Source of the DNA: a virus
DNA length: 25,070 nucleotides
IMG/VR virus record: IMGVR_UViG_3300018049_002861
Coordinates: 1 to 25,070 of that record
Strand: one strand, 5' to 3'
Positions 1 to 7,558 of this stretch are shown piece by piece (position 1 is the first letter of the stretch; each line of letters starts with the position of its first letter). The notes under the pieces were generated by a model. The model was not told where the DNA came from, did not search any database, and saw nothing but the letters and a program-made list of their open reading frames with translations. A program made the position numbers and the translations under genes.

Positions 1-303
1 TGTAAAGTAATGAAAACTCGTTATGCAAAACCGTTTGAAGGTGTGCAAGTAAAAATTCCCTACGAAACAGGTATGAATCCATACAGTGGTCTTCTTGAAC
101 TTTTTGAAGCAAAAGGTCTTATCGAAAAAAGCGGTAATCGACTAAAGTATGTTAGCGCTAGCGGCGAAGAAATTCTTGAATATAGAAAAAAATGGACAGG
201 CGAATTACTAGATACAGTAATGGAAGAATATCATCTTAGAAATATAAATACCGACGAAGAAATTGAATTAGAGCAGGATACAGAAGAACTAGTTCAAGAA
301 TAA
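1..303 (+). CDS. uvsX: UvsX recombinase, C-terminal part (5' end outside window)
   Basis: The frame is open from base 1 and the apparent ATG at 10 is internal, so this is the 3' end of a longer gene. The visible 100 residues contain AKPFEGVQVKIPYETGMNPY followed by SGLLELFEAKGLI, which matches the C-terminal region of T4-type UvsX (the phage RecA homologue; T4 UvsX is about 391 residues). UvsX forms filaments on single-stranded DNA and performs strand exchange with UvsY and UvsW, both encoded downstream here. The last 25 residues are Glu/Asp-rich, like the acidic tails of RecA-type proteins. The Walker motifs lie upstream of the window and cannot be checked. The uvsY gene 245 bases downstream supports the call. 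Confidence 0.85.
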   Translation, partial: CKVMKTRYAKPFEGVQVKIPYETGMNPYSGLLELFEAKGLIEKSGNRLKYVSASGEEILEYRKKWTGELLDTVMEEYHLRNINTDEEIELEQDTEELVQE

Positions 304-318
304 AAAGGGAGAAATACA

Positions 319-549
319 TTGGACGAGAATCAAATCATTGATGTATGGGCGGTATTTAAAGAATATCTTGACAAAAAAAGTGTACACGATGTAGCTGAGC
401 GCTATGTTGACACTCTTGTAGATTATGGTGTTGCTGACGAAACACTGCGTGACTGTTTGGGTCAAGATGTTATACTAGACGAAGCTATTGAGTATTACTT
501 AGACGAAGACGACGCCGATGTCGACGACGACGAAGAGTGGGAACAGTAG
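319..549 (+). CDS. Small acidic conserved phage protein
   Basis: A 76-residue protein starting with TTG; a strong Shine-Dalgarno AGGGAG lies 7 bases upstream and there is no other usable start. The body is helical with a DVAERYVDTLVDYGV segment, and the tail (about residues 58-76) is almost entirely Asp/Glu. I recognise this type as a conserved unknown next to uvsX/uvsY in T4-like marine phages, but not a function. Its place between uvsX and uvsY suggests a role in recombination or replication, for example competing for a basic surface; this is inference. It ends in a TAG whose G can be the first base of the next gene's GTG. Confidence 0.75.
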   Translation: MDENQIIDVWAVFKEYLDKKSVHDVAERYVDTLVDYGVADETLRDCLGQDVILDEAIEYYLDEDDADVDDDEEWEQ

Positions 550-1004
550 TGGGCTGGTATAGTGAAATATCAAGAGACGTGGCTAAAATACCTGCTGCTG
601 TAGATTTTTACGAAAAGGAACTTGTATCGGCCAGGGCCGAAGTAAAGTTATCAGGTAGTGTAGAAAAAGCAGCAGCAGCTTTGCCGGGAACAGTAGAATA
701 TAGATTTAATCAATTGCAAGAAATTGAAGCTATATTAAATTATCTTAATATTGAACTGCGTAGGTTGCGTAGTTCTTTTTTTAAAAAGTATTTAGAAAAT
801 TATCAACGTGCACTTAGCAGTCGAGATGTTGAAAAATATGTCGACGGCGAAGCTGATGTTGTCGATTATGAAAAATTAGTAAATGAGTTTGCCCTAATTA
901 GAAATAATTGGTTAGGAGTCTTAAAAGGCCTAGATCAGAAGCAATGGCAGATAACTAATATAGTTAAGTTAAGAGTTGCAGGTATGGAAGATGCAGTTCT
1001 GTAA
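549..1004 (+). CDS. uvsY: UvsY recombination mediator
   Basis: UvsY loads UvsX on single-stranded DNA covered by gp32. The call rests on the overall helical, charged composition, on the size (151 residues against 137 in T4), and on the C-terminal segment IRNNWLGVLKGLDQKQWQ followed by KLRVAGMEDA, which resembles the end of UvsY from T4-like marine phages. Two GTG starts are possible, 537 and 549. I chose 549 (protein begins V/M-GWYSEISRD) because it overlaps the preceding TAG by one base and homologues begin near this segment; 537 would add four residues. Translation is probably coupled to the upstream gene. The close link to uvsX supports the identification. Confidence 0.8.
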   Translation: MGWYSEISRDVAKIPAAVDFYEKELVSARAEVKLSGSVEKAAAALPGTVEYRFNQLQEIEAILNYLNIELRRLRSSFFKKYLENYQRALSSRDVEKYVDGEADVVDYEKLVNEFALIRNNWLGVLKGLDQKQWQITNIVKLRVAGMEDAVL

Positions 1005-1012
1005 GGAAAGCC

Positions 1013-1570
1013 ATGAACTATTCAAAAGAGTATTTAGATCAATTAACTAATTTGCATGTCATAAAAAGTTTTGGCAATAGTACCAAAATACACAAACAAG
1101 TACAATCACTTGTTGAAAATAATAATATAAAAAGTATCTTAGATTACGGTAGTGGTAAAGGAGGTACTTCAGAAGCATTTAAAAACAAATGGCCAACAGT
1201 CAATGTAATTAGTTATGATCCTGTTACTAGTCCAATTGAATTACCTAATAATGTAGATCTCATATATAGTGCAGATGTGTTAGAACATATCGAACCAGAC
1301 TATTTTGATGAAACAATGGACTATCTTTTTAAAAGTTCAAAACATCAATGGCATCTAATTGCATGCCATCCTGCAAAAAAGTCTTTAAGCGATGGAAGAA
1401 ATGCACACTTGATTATAGAACAACCCGAATGGTGGTTAAAAGAATTTACAAAAAGACTTGGTACTGAATGGGAAATTGTACATTCTGAAGATTACATTAA
1501 AGTTGGAAAAACAAAAAAAGCAGGCGTACTACATTCTCTTAAATTTATAATAGAATTAAAAAGAAAATAA
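1013..1570 (+). CDS. Class I SAM-dependent methyltransferase
   Basis: A 185-residue protein with the SAM-binding motif I ILDYGSGKGG (residues 42-51), a motif II-like acidic YDP at 68-70, and a motif around SADVLEHIEPDYF typical of Methyltransf_11-like enzymes. The substrate is not evident. A Shine-Dalgarno AAGGAA sits 6 bases before the ATG. It is followed after one base by a second, unrelated methyltransferase and then by glycosyltransferases, so methylation of a sugar or a glycan end is plausible. The gene opens an accessory island between uvsY and uvsW. Methylation of DNA is an alternative, but no (D/N/S)PP(Y/F/W) motif is visible. Confidence 0.8.
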   Translation: MNYSKEYLDQLTNLHVIKSFGNSTKIHKQVQSLVENNNIKSILDYGSGKGGTSEAFKNKWPTVNVISYDPVTSPIELPNNVDLIYSADVLEHIEPDYFDETMDYLFKSSKHQWHLIACHPAKKSLSDGRNAHLIIEQPEWWLKEFTKRLGTEWEIVHSEDYIKVGKTKKAGVLHSLKFIIELKRK

Positions 1571-1571
1571 T

Positions 1572-2195
1572 ATGAAAAAAGTATTTGACTACTGGATGCC
1601 CGATACTGATGACCACTTTGAGAGATTAATTGCAAAGCGTGTTAAAAACGGCGGACCTGCTGAATATCAAGATGATGTAAGAGATGCTGCGTATAAGCAT
1701 GTAACTGATTTTGACGTTGTAGTAGATGCAGGCGCTAACGTAGGTTTATGGGCTAAGCCACTTGCTGAAAAGTTTAAAAAAGTAATTGCTTACGAACCAT
1801 TAGAACAAGTGTATTCCTGCTTAGAAAAAAATGTAACTGGGCTGCCCGTTGAAATTTACAGACATGCAGTTGGTAACGAAAATACTGTTGTTGAAATGAT
1901 ATACGATAGTGAAAATACAGGCGGAAGTTTTATAACCACCGTTGGATCCGGCAGTATTGAAATAAAACGTATAGATGATTTAAATTTGCCTAAGTTTGGA
2001 TTATTCAAAATAGATTGCGAGCGTCATGAACTTGAAGTTCTTAAAGGTGCAACAGAAACTATTTTAAAGTATAAACCTATTATTGTATGCGAACAGCAGG
2101 CTGATACTAACTTTTGTGCCGGTGAGTATTTGAGATCACTCGGAGCAATAGAAATTACAAATGTACGAAAAGATTATATTTTTGGATGGGAATAA
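1572..2195 (+). CDS. FkbM-family methyltransferase
   Basis: A 207-residue SAM-dependent methyltransferase. Motif I is VVDAGANVGLW (about residues 50-60), followed by AYEPLEQVY (73-81) where the acidic residue binds the SAM ribose. The later IKRIDDLNLPKFGLFKIDCE and LEVLKGATE segments are the hallmark of FkbM methyltransferases, which often O-methylate sugars or polyketides. The gene starts one base after the preceding stop and is followed directly by a glycosyltransferase (TAA then ATG), so it is almost certainly co-transcribed with both. I infer sugar O-methylation in the same glycan pathway. Confidence 0.88.
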   Translation: MKKVFDYWMPDTDDHFERLIAKRVKNGGPAEYQDDVRDAAYKHVTDFDVVVDAGANVGLWAKPLAEKFKKVIAYEPLEQVYSCLEKNVTGLPVEIYRHAVGNENTVVEMIYDSENTGGSFITTVGSGSIEIKRIDDLNLPKFGLFKIDCERHELEVLKGATETILKYKPIIVCEQQADTNFCAGEYLRSLGAIEITNVRKDYIFGWE

Positions 2196-3905
2196 ATGAC
2201 AAAAACACAAACTCCTCTTAAGATTTTTATTGGCTGGGATAGTCGTGAAGATATAGCATATCAAGTTGCAAAGAAAAGCATAGAAAATCTTGCTTCGGTG
2301 CCTGTTGATATTCAACCAATTAAGCAAAGAGAGCTACGTAGAGATGGTGTGTATCTAAGAGACGAAGATAAATTAGCCAGCACTGAATTTACATTTACTA
2401 GATATCTTGTTCCATATCTTGCTGATTATAAAGGCTGGGCGCTGTTTATTGACTGTGATTTTCTTTTTCTAGATGATGTTGCAAAACTATTCGAACAGGT
2501 AAATGACAACTATGCAGTAATGTGTGCGCAACACGATTATACTCCCCAACCGGGAAGGAAAATGGACGGAAAACAACAAATTCCTTATCCCCGAAAAAAC
2601 TGGTCTAGTATGATGTTGCTTAATTGTGCACATCCAAAAAATAAAGAATTTTTAACACCTGACAACATTAATGCAGAAAGTACTAGTGCAGCTTATGTGC
2701 ACAGATTCAGCTGGTTAGACGATCAAGATATCGGTAAATTAAGTCATGAATGGAATTGGTTAGTAGGATGGTATAAAGAACCAAAAGACGGGAAACCTAA
2801 AGCCCTACACTATACCGAAGGCGGTCCTTGGTTTGAAGAATACCAAGAATGCGAATATGCAATTGATTGGATTAAAATAGAGCATACAATAGTAAATGAT
2901 CTTCTTGAAGAATCCAAAAAAAAAATCAGCGACCTAAAAACAAGAGTCATTAGAATTGAGGATTTAACGCTATCTGCCGAGTTAAAGGAAATATACATTA
3001 GTCTAACTAATAAAATGTTAGATCCAACTCAAAAATATTTAAAAAATGATTTTGAAAACCAAATGGAGACAATGATGGGCGTTAAAGTTGCATCGATTCT
3101 AACTAAAAAACAAGACGATACTGATTTTGATTATCGTCGCAAAGGTGTAGATTATGATCCGTATCTTAAAGACTTCATTTTAGGCGTAGGCGGAAAAATT
3201 GGGGATTTTGACGATAAAGAAAGTTTGAAAGATCATACAATAGTAATAAGGGGGCTTGGCGGCGGTGGACAAAAGGCACTAAAATGGTGTCAAAAAAATA
3301 ATATTGATTTTTATGCAATAGATACAGGTTATATACAACCAAAGCTAGCTAAAACAAAACAATATCACAGAATAACAAAAAATAGTTTACAGAATCTTGG
3401 ACCACTTAAAGATTTTCCTAGTGATAGATTGAACAGGTTAAATTGGAGGCCACGTAAACACAGAGGCGGTTCTTATATTCTCATTTGTCCGCCAAGTGAA
3501 AAAGTAATGAAGTTTTATAACCAAGATTTAGATACTTGGATGGATAAAACTATTGCACAAATCAAAAAGCACTCTGATAGAGAAATACGAATAAGATTAA
3601 AGCCAAGTCGTACTGAAAGAGTTACCACAAATCCGATTCAAAGCGAATTTGATGACATGCATTGCTTAGTAACATTTAACAGTATTGCAGCAACAGAAGC
3701 CTTACTTTATGGTAAGCCTGCAATAACTTTAGCACCTAATGCAGCATCAATGATTTACGATGCTAAAATAGAAAATATAGAAAGCCTGCCGATGATATCT
3801 ACAGATCTAGTAGAAGCTTTTGCAAGACATTTGTCGTATAATCAATTTACCTCTGCTGAAATGCGTTCGGGTTTTGCATGGAAAACACTCCGGTCAATGG
3901 AATGA
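2196..3905 (+). CDS. Two-domain glycosyltransferase (GT-A plus GT-B-like module)
   Basis: A 569-residue protein. The N-terminal half (about 1-235) starts with IFIGWDSREDIAYQVAKKSI and has ALFIDCDFLFLDD with a DxD-type DCD at 86-88, the metal and nucleotide-sugar site of GT-A enzymes (GT8-like). A charged helical linker follows (about 236-320). The C-terminal module (about 335-569) has a strand ending ILICPPS, a basic IRIRLKPSR near 464-471, a Thr-Phe-Asn-Ser segment and a final region ending WKTLRSME. This module resembles the two proteins encoded at 3910-4833 and 5695-6540, although its version of their R-x-H-P motif is degenerate (RLKPS). Two glycosyl transfers by one chain, or one catalytic and one binding module, are both possible. 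Donor and acceptor are unknown. Confidence 0.8.
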   Translation: MTKTQTPLKIFIGWDSREDIAYQVAKKSIENLASVPVDIQPIKQRELRRDGVYLRDEDKLASTEFTFTRYLVPYLADYKGWALFIDCDFLFLDDVAKLFEQVNDNYAVMCAQHDYTPQPGRKMDGKQQIPYPRKNWSSMMLLNCAHPKNKEFLTPDNINAESTSAAYVHRFSWLDDQDIGKLSHEWNWLVGWYKEPKDGKPKALHYTEGGPWFEEYQECEYAIDWIKIEHTIVNDLLEESKKKISDLKTRVIRIEDLTLSAELKEIYISLTNKMLDPTQKYLKNDFENQMETMMGVKVASILTKKQDDTDFDYRRKGVDYDPYLKDFILGVGGKIGDFDDKESLKDHTIVIRGLGGGGQKALKWCQKNNIDFYAIDTGYIQPKLAKTKQYHRITKNSLQNLGPLKDFPSDRLNRLNWRPRKHRGGSYILICPPSEKVMKFYNQDLDTWMDKTIAQIKKHSDREIRIRLKPSRTERVTTNPIQSEFDDMHCLVTFNSIAATEALLYGKPAITLAPNAASMIYDAKIENIESLPMISTDLVEAFARHLSYNQFTSAEMRSGFAWKTLRSME

Positions 3906-3909
3906 TGCA

Positions 3910-4833
3910 ATGAAAATAATCAGCTATTTAAAATCAGTACCGGAACGTAATAGCAATAAAACAAAAACTGATCTATTAATAAATTATGCAGAAGGTGCAA
4001 AAAAGTTAGGTGACGAAGGTCAAGTACTTGCTGTACAAAACTGGCAACCTTCAGACGTAGCTGTAATACAGGGTTGGGTGTATGATAATATATCAACTTC
4101 GCATCTTAGATTAAGATCAGAAATAATAAAAAATCAACTAGCAAACAATAGATTTGTTTGCATTGCAGATGCAAATCTTTTTGGCTTTGTACCTAACAAA
4201 AAAGATTTATTTTTAAGATATAGCTTCAATGGCGTATTTCCTAGCACTGGTATTTATTGTGACGATACTGTTGATCCAAATAGATGGAATAAAATTAAAA
4301 ATACGATTAATATAGATATCGAACCGATAAAAAAAGGAAAAACAGTTTTACTTTGTGTTCAACGTAACGGTGGTTGGAGCATGAAAGGTCTTTCTAATAT
4401 AGATTGGATATTATCTACGGTTAAAAAGCTACGCATGCATACAGATAGAAAAATTGTAGTTAGATCTCATCCAGGTGACAAACGTGCAAAAGAATGGCTT
4501 AAGGCACCGCAGCTTAGAGAGCTTGATCAACTTGATGCGGTAATAAGCCCCATTGGCACGCCTTTAGAAAACGATTTATTTAAATGTCATGCTGTAGTAA
4601 ATCATAATAGTAGTAGCATTGTAGGACCTATTATAAAAGGTCATCATGCTTTTATCACTGATCCAAAAGACAGTCATTGTGCTGAGGTAGCAAACACAGA
4701 TCTAAGTTTAATAGAAAATCCAAACCTATTCGATAGGCAAAAATGGTTAGAAAGAATTAGTATGTTTCATTGGAGCTTGGGAGAACTAAGCAGCGGCAAA
4801 TGCTGGAAACATATGAGACAATATTGCAGTTAG
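3910..4833 (+). CDS. GT-B-like glycosyltransferase, tandem paralogue
   Basis: A 307-residue protein. I chose the ATG at 3910, five bases after the previous stop, over a longer frame from 3820 because the extra 30 residues overlap the upstream coding region and have no counterpart in the related protein at 5695. Recognisable segments are a strand near VLLCVQRNGGW, then TDRKIVVRSHPGDK with the R-x-H-P motif, HAVVNHNSSS, and the C-terminal IENPNLFDRQKWLERIS. The same order of segments occurs in the proteins at 5695-6540 and at the end of 2196-3905. The basic-His-Pro motif before a Ser-rich nucleotide-binding loop recalls TagF/KpsS-type capsule transferases; this similarity is by eye. The gene ends with a 4-base overlap with an opposite-strand gene. 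Confidence 0.7.
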   Translation: MKIISYLKSVPERNSNKTKTDLLINYAEGAKKLGDEGQVLAVQNWQPSDVAVIQGWVYDNISTSHLRLRSEIIKNQLANNRFVCIADANLFGFVPNKKDLFLRYSFNGVFPSTGIYCDDTVDPNRWNKIKNTINIDIEPIKKGKTVLLCVQRNGGWSMKGLSNIDWILSTVKKLRMHTDRKIVVRSHPGDKRAKEWLKAPQLRELDQLDAVISPIGTPLENDLFKCHAVVNHNSSSIVGPIIKGHHAFITDPKDSHCAEVANTDLSLIENPNLFDRQKWLERISMFHWSLGELSSGKCWKHMRQYCS

Positions 4834-5681
4834 CTATTCCAATATCTTTCTTTTCTGTTTACCATTAAATCTTTAGCTAAACTTTTACCTGTATTTTTCC
4901 TATCACCTTTCATGTGATCAATCCAAGTACCTAGCACTGTGTTAATTAGTGGGTGTCCTCCGCCCCCTGTTTTAGCTTCTTTTAAGTACATATCAGCACT
5001 GTAATCTAGCACATTAGGGTCACGTTCTTTTATTTTGTTTAATAAATCGCCAAACACAAAACTGTCGTGCCATTCTTCTAATTTAAAGATACCATTCTCG
5101 GCATCTTCATATACACGTTCAAATTCTTTCAAAAACTTTTGACATGTTTTATCATTTAGATTCATACCATAAAATCCACACTCAGGCCATGTTTGTGAAC
5201 CTTTGCCTCTGCCTACATATGTAATCCATTTTTCGTCGGGTAATAGATTTTTAAATTGATCGTATGACCATTTAGAATGAACAACAGTATCTGCGTCCAT
5301 CCACACACACCAGTCATATGATTTTTCACATGCATCAAACACTGCGTAGACTTTATTTGCAAAACGTACAGCATCCCATTTAAATGCTTTATGATAATCT
5401 CTAGGTCTTTTAGCTTTTATATCTTCAGGAGGTATGCCGTTTGCTTTAGGTACATTGCCCCATTTTTCTTTGAACGCATTTAGTTTAGGTAGTGCTTCTT
5501 TTGCATTAAATACTAATACCTGTGTTGGATCTTTTACAACTGGAGAGCAGTCTTCTGCATATACATAAAGTTGTATACGTTTGTCGACATTCTCTTCAAA
5601 ACTGGTGATAAACTTTTGCCCGTACAAATCTAAGCCAGGCTTGTGAAAAGTGGTAACTACTTTTATATCTTTAAATTGCAT
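4830..5681 (-). CDS. GT-A type glycosyltransferase on the opposite strand
   Basis: A 283-residue protein (start ATG 5681; a longer frame from 5813 would run into the divergent gene and adds residues without recognisable features). It opens with KVVTTFHKPGLDLYGQKFI, has a WCVWMDADTVVHSKW segment with a DADT metal-binding DxD-type motif at 129-132, and a WHDSFVFGDLL segment near the C-terminus that resembles acceptor-side parts of such enzymes. It transfers a sugar from a nucleotide donor; donor and acceptor are unknown. It is the only minus-strand gene in the glycan island. Its start lies 13 bases from the divergent start at 5695 and its stop overlaps the plus-strand stop at 4833 by 4 bases (TTAG), like a cassette inserted backward between two paralogues. 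Confidence 0.78.
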   Translation of the reverse strand: MQFKDIKVVTTFHKPGLDLYGQKFITSFEENVDKRIQLYVYAEDCSPVVKDPTQVLVFNAKEALPKLNAFKEKWGNVPKANGIPPEDIKAKRPRDYHKAFKWDAVRFANKVYAVFDACEKSYDWCVWMDADTVVHSKWSYDQFKNLLPDEKWITYVGRGKGSQTWPECGFYGMNLNDKTCQKFLKEFERVYEDAENGIFKLEEWHDSFVFGDLLNKIKERDPNVLDYSADMYLKEAKTGGGGHPLINTVLGTWIDHMKGDRKNTGKSLAKDLMVNRKERYWNS

Positions 5682-5694
5682 AAGGTATTTAACT

Positions 5695-6540
5695 ATGAAA
5701 TTCAATCTATGGACAAATAATGGAGCAATGAATAGTAGTCCTGTGTTCAAAGCTTTTGAAATCGGAGCTAAGTCTCTAGGACACGAAGTTGTACACAACA
5801 GTACTGACGGCATAGACGTGATATGGAGTGTGCTGTGGCACGGACGTATGGCACCAAATGAAAAGATTTGGCATAGAGCTAGGCAACAAAATAAACCTGT
5901 AATTGTATTAGAAGTTGGTGTTTTGAATAGAGGTACATATTGGAAAGTCGGCCTAAATGGTATAAACCGCGATGCTTATTTTGCTCCTACTGGTTTTGAC
6001 GGCGCAAGAAAATATATACTAAACTTACAAACAAAGCCGTGGCGAGATAATCGAGACGGAGATATTCTACTTGTTACTCAACATGATAAAAGTCAACAAT
6101 GGAAAAACATGCCTTCTATGTCCACGTGGGTTTACGAAACAATAGAAGAAATTAGAGGATATACTGATAGACAAATCACAGTACGATCACATCCTCGTTG
6201 CAGACTTTCAGGCCTGCAATTTGAGTTTAAAAATGTCAGAGTGCAAGAGCCAAAAAAGTTAGACGGAACTTATGATGATTTTGATTTTAATTGCAGGAAG
6301 TCATGGGCAGTAGTAAATTGGTCAAGCAATCCTGCGATAGAAGCTGCTATTCAAGGTATACCTGTGTTTATAGGTCCTAGTAGTTTAGCATACGAAGTAG
6401 GTAATCATAGCTACAGTACAATAGAAAATCCGTTAACACCTGACAGGACACAATGGTTAAATGATTATGCTCACAAAGAATATTCTGTTCCGGAAATACA
6501 AGCAGGCATACCTATAATATACTTGACAGAACGTCTTTAA
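5695..6540 (+). CDS. GT-B-like glycosyltransferase, tandem paralogue
   Basis: A 281-residue protein starting at ATG 5695; a longer frame from 5650 would overlap the divergent minus-strand gene. Its segments are NNGAMNSSPVFKAFEIGAKS, then IDVIWSVLWHGRM, ILLVTQHDKS, TDRQITVRSHPRCR (the R-x-H-P motif), WAVVNWSSNPAIEAAIQGIP, and IENPLTPDRTQWLNDYA near the end. The order matches the protein at 3910-4833, and the N-terminal halves share an [LF]NG element (KVGLNG here, RYSFNG there). It probably transfers a sugar or sugar acid to a surface glycan; the WSSNPA segment looks like a nucleotide-binding loop. No signal peptide or membrane segment is visible, so it should act in the cytoplasm. The specific donor is unknown. 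Confidence 0.7.
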   Translation: MKFNLWTNNGAMNSSPVFKAFEIGAKSLGHEVVHNSTDGIDVIWSVLWHGRMAPNEKIWHRARQQNKPVIVLEVGVLNRGTYWKVGLNGINRDAYFAPTGFDGARKYILNLQTKPWRDNRDGDILLVTQHDKSQQWKNMPSMSTWVYETIEEIRGYTDRQITVRSHPRCRLSGLQFEFKNVRVQEPKKLDGTYDDFDFNCRKSWAVVNWSSNPAIEAAIQGIPVFIGPSSLAYEVGNHSYSTIENPLTPDRTQWLNDYAHKEYSVPEIQAGIPIIYLTERL

Positions 6541-6551
6541 TAAATTATTAT
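6523..6551 (+). promoter_or_regulatory. Sigma-70-type promoter, probably leaderless
   Basis: A perfect TTGACA (6523-6528) and a TATTAT -10 (6546-6551, 5 of 6 bases) are separated by 17 bases. Transcription would be expected to start around 6558, essentially on the ATG at 6557. No Shine-Dalgarno precedes that ATG. The -35 lies inside the end of the preceding gene. It may be an early or host-polymerase promoter that uncouples the uvsW block from the glycan island. Confidence 0.5.
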
Positions 6552-6556
6552 AAAGA

Positions 6557-7555
6557 ATGTTTTTAGAACAACTGATTAGTAAGGCTAGCGAAGACGAGTC
6601 TGTAACCGACAACCATAGACAATTATTTAAAAGTTTATGTGTACAGGTTTATAGAAAAAGTCGTGCACTTACAGACAATCAACTAGAGCTAGCATTAACA
6701 AAATTAAAAACTTATTCTAAATACAAAGACGCATCCGAGTTGCCTTTGGAATTTCCGATTAGATTTATTGATAGATCTCGCTATGTAAAATTTACTCAAG
6801 ATAAAATTATTGTGAGATTTGTTTTTAATAAAAAACTTATAAATTTTATAGAACTAGCAAAACAATGGCTAGTAAGTAAAAACAAAATAGATAATACATA
6901 CACGTATAAATTTACAGATCAAAGCTGTTTTGAAATAGTTAATATACTACAACACCATAATTTTGAAATAGCACCCGAGTTAACTCAGCGATGTGTAGAA
7001 TTGCAGAAAATAAAAAATGATCCTACTAGTTATGTGCCAGGACTTTATAATTATGAAATCAAAAACCTTCCGCTAGATGCTGTTAATTTTTATACTAGTA
7101 AGTACGGTGCTCCGTCAAATGAAAATTTACACATGTACATAGATCGCAAACAACGAATAGGTCTTGAAATTATAGATACAACTTTTAATTCTAACGACAA
7201 ATACTTAGAAAAAATTGTCAATAGAAAATCAAGATTTGTTTATATTTCGCCTTCCGACTCAATAAAAGAAATAGCAAAAACCTTAAATAAACTTAACAGA
7301 GATAAAATTTTGTTTGTTCATGATTATAATTTCTTTGATGATCTCACTGACGAAGCTTTTAAAATACGAGATGAGTTAGAAACTACCTATACAGGTGAAA
7401 TAACTATGCAACTTAATTTAGAACAAGATACAAAAACAGAAACAATATTTGCACTATATCCGCGAACTAAAGGTTGGTTTAGAAAATTTCCGTTATCTGA
7501 TTTAATTATATGTTATAATAATTCAGGCTTTCCATTATTAGAAACAATAGAGTAA
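6557..7555 (+). CDS. Conserved phage protein with possible helicase-accessory (HARP-like) N-terminal domain
   Basis: A 332-residue protein directly before uvsW (3 bases apart). The N-terminal part has a segment ALTDNQLELALTKLKTYSKY, then SRYVKFTQDKIIVRFVFNKK, a Tyr-rich strand, and a helix FEIVNILQHHNFEIAPEL. This order (lTxxQ helix, 'vRF.fn' strand, 'f.i.pel' end) resembles the accessory domain found before the motor domain in some SNF2-like or phage helicases; I make this comparison by eye. No Walker A or DExH motif is present, so it is not itself a helicase. The C-terminal half is unrecognised. The position suggests a UvsW partner, but this is inference. A promoter with no leader lies immediately upstream. 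Confidence 0.65.
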   Translation: MFLEQLISKASEDESVTDNHRQLFKSLCVQVYRKSRALTDNQLELALTKLKTYSKYKDASELPLEFPIRFIDRSRYVKFTQDKIIVRFVFNKKLINFIELAKQWLVSKNKIDNTYTYKFTDQSCFEIVNILQHHNFEIAPELTQRCVELQKIKNDPTSYVPGLYNYEIKNLPLDAVNFYTSKYGAPSNENLHMYIDRKQRIGLEIIDTTFNSNDKYLEKIVNRKSRFVYISPSDSIKEIAKTLNKLNRDKILFVHDYNFFDDLTDEAFKIRDELETTYTGEITMQLNLEQDTKTETIFALYPRTKGWFRKFPLSDLIICYNNSGFPLLETIE

Positions 7556-7558
7556 AAT

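Noticed and set aside
243-250. Perfect TATAAATA late-promoter octamer inside uvsX
   Set aside because: Such A+T-only octamers are expected several times by chance in this composition, and it lies 69 bases before the next gene inside a coding region, with no structural gene following.
3820-3912. Frame extension upstream of the glycosyltransferase at 3910, suggesting a frameshifted fusion with the previous gene
   Set aside because: The extra residues lie in the coding region of the previous gene, which ends with its own recognisable C-terminus; an ATG follows five bases after its stop.
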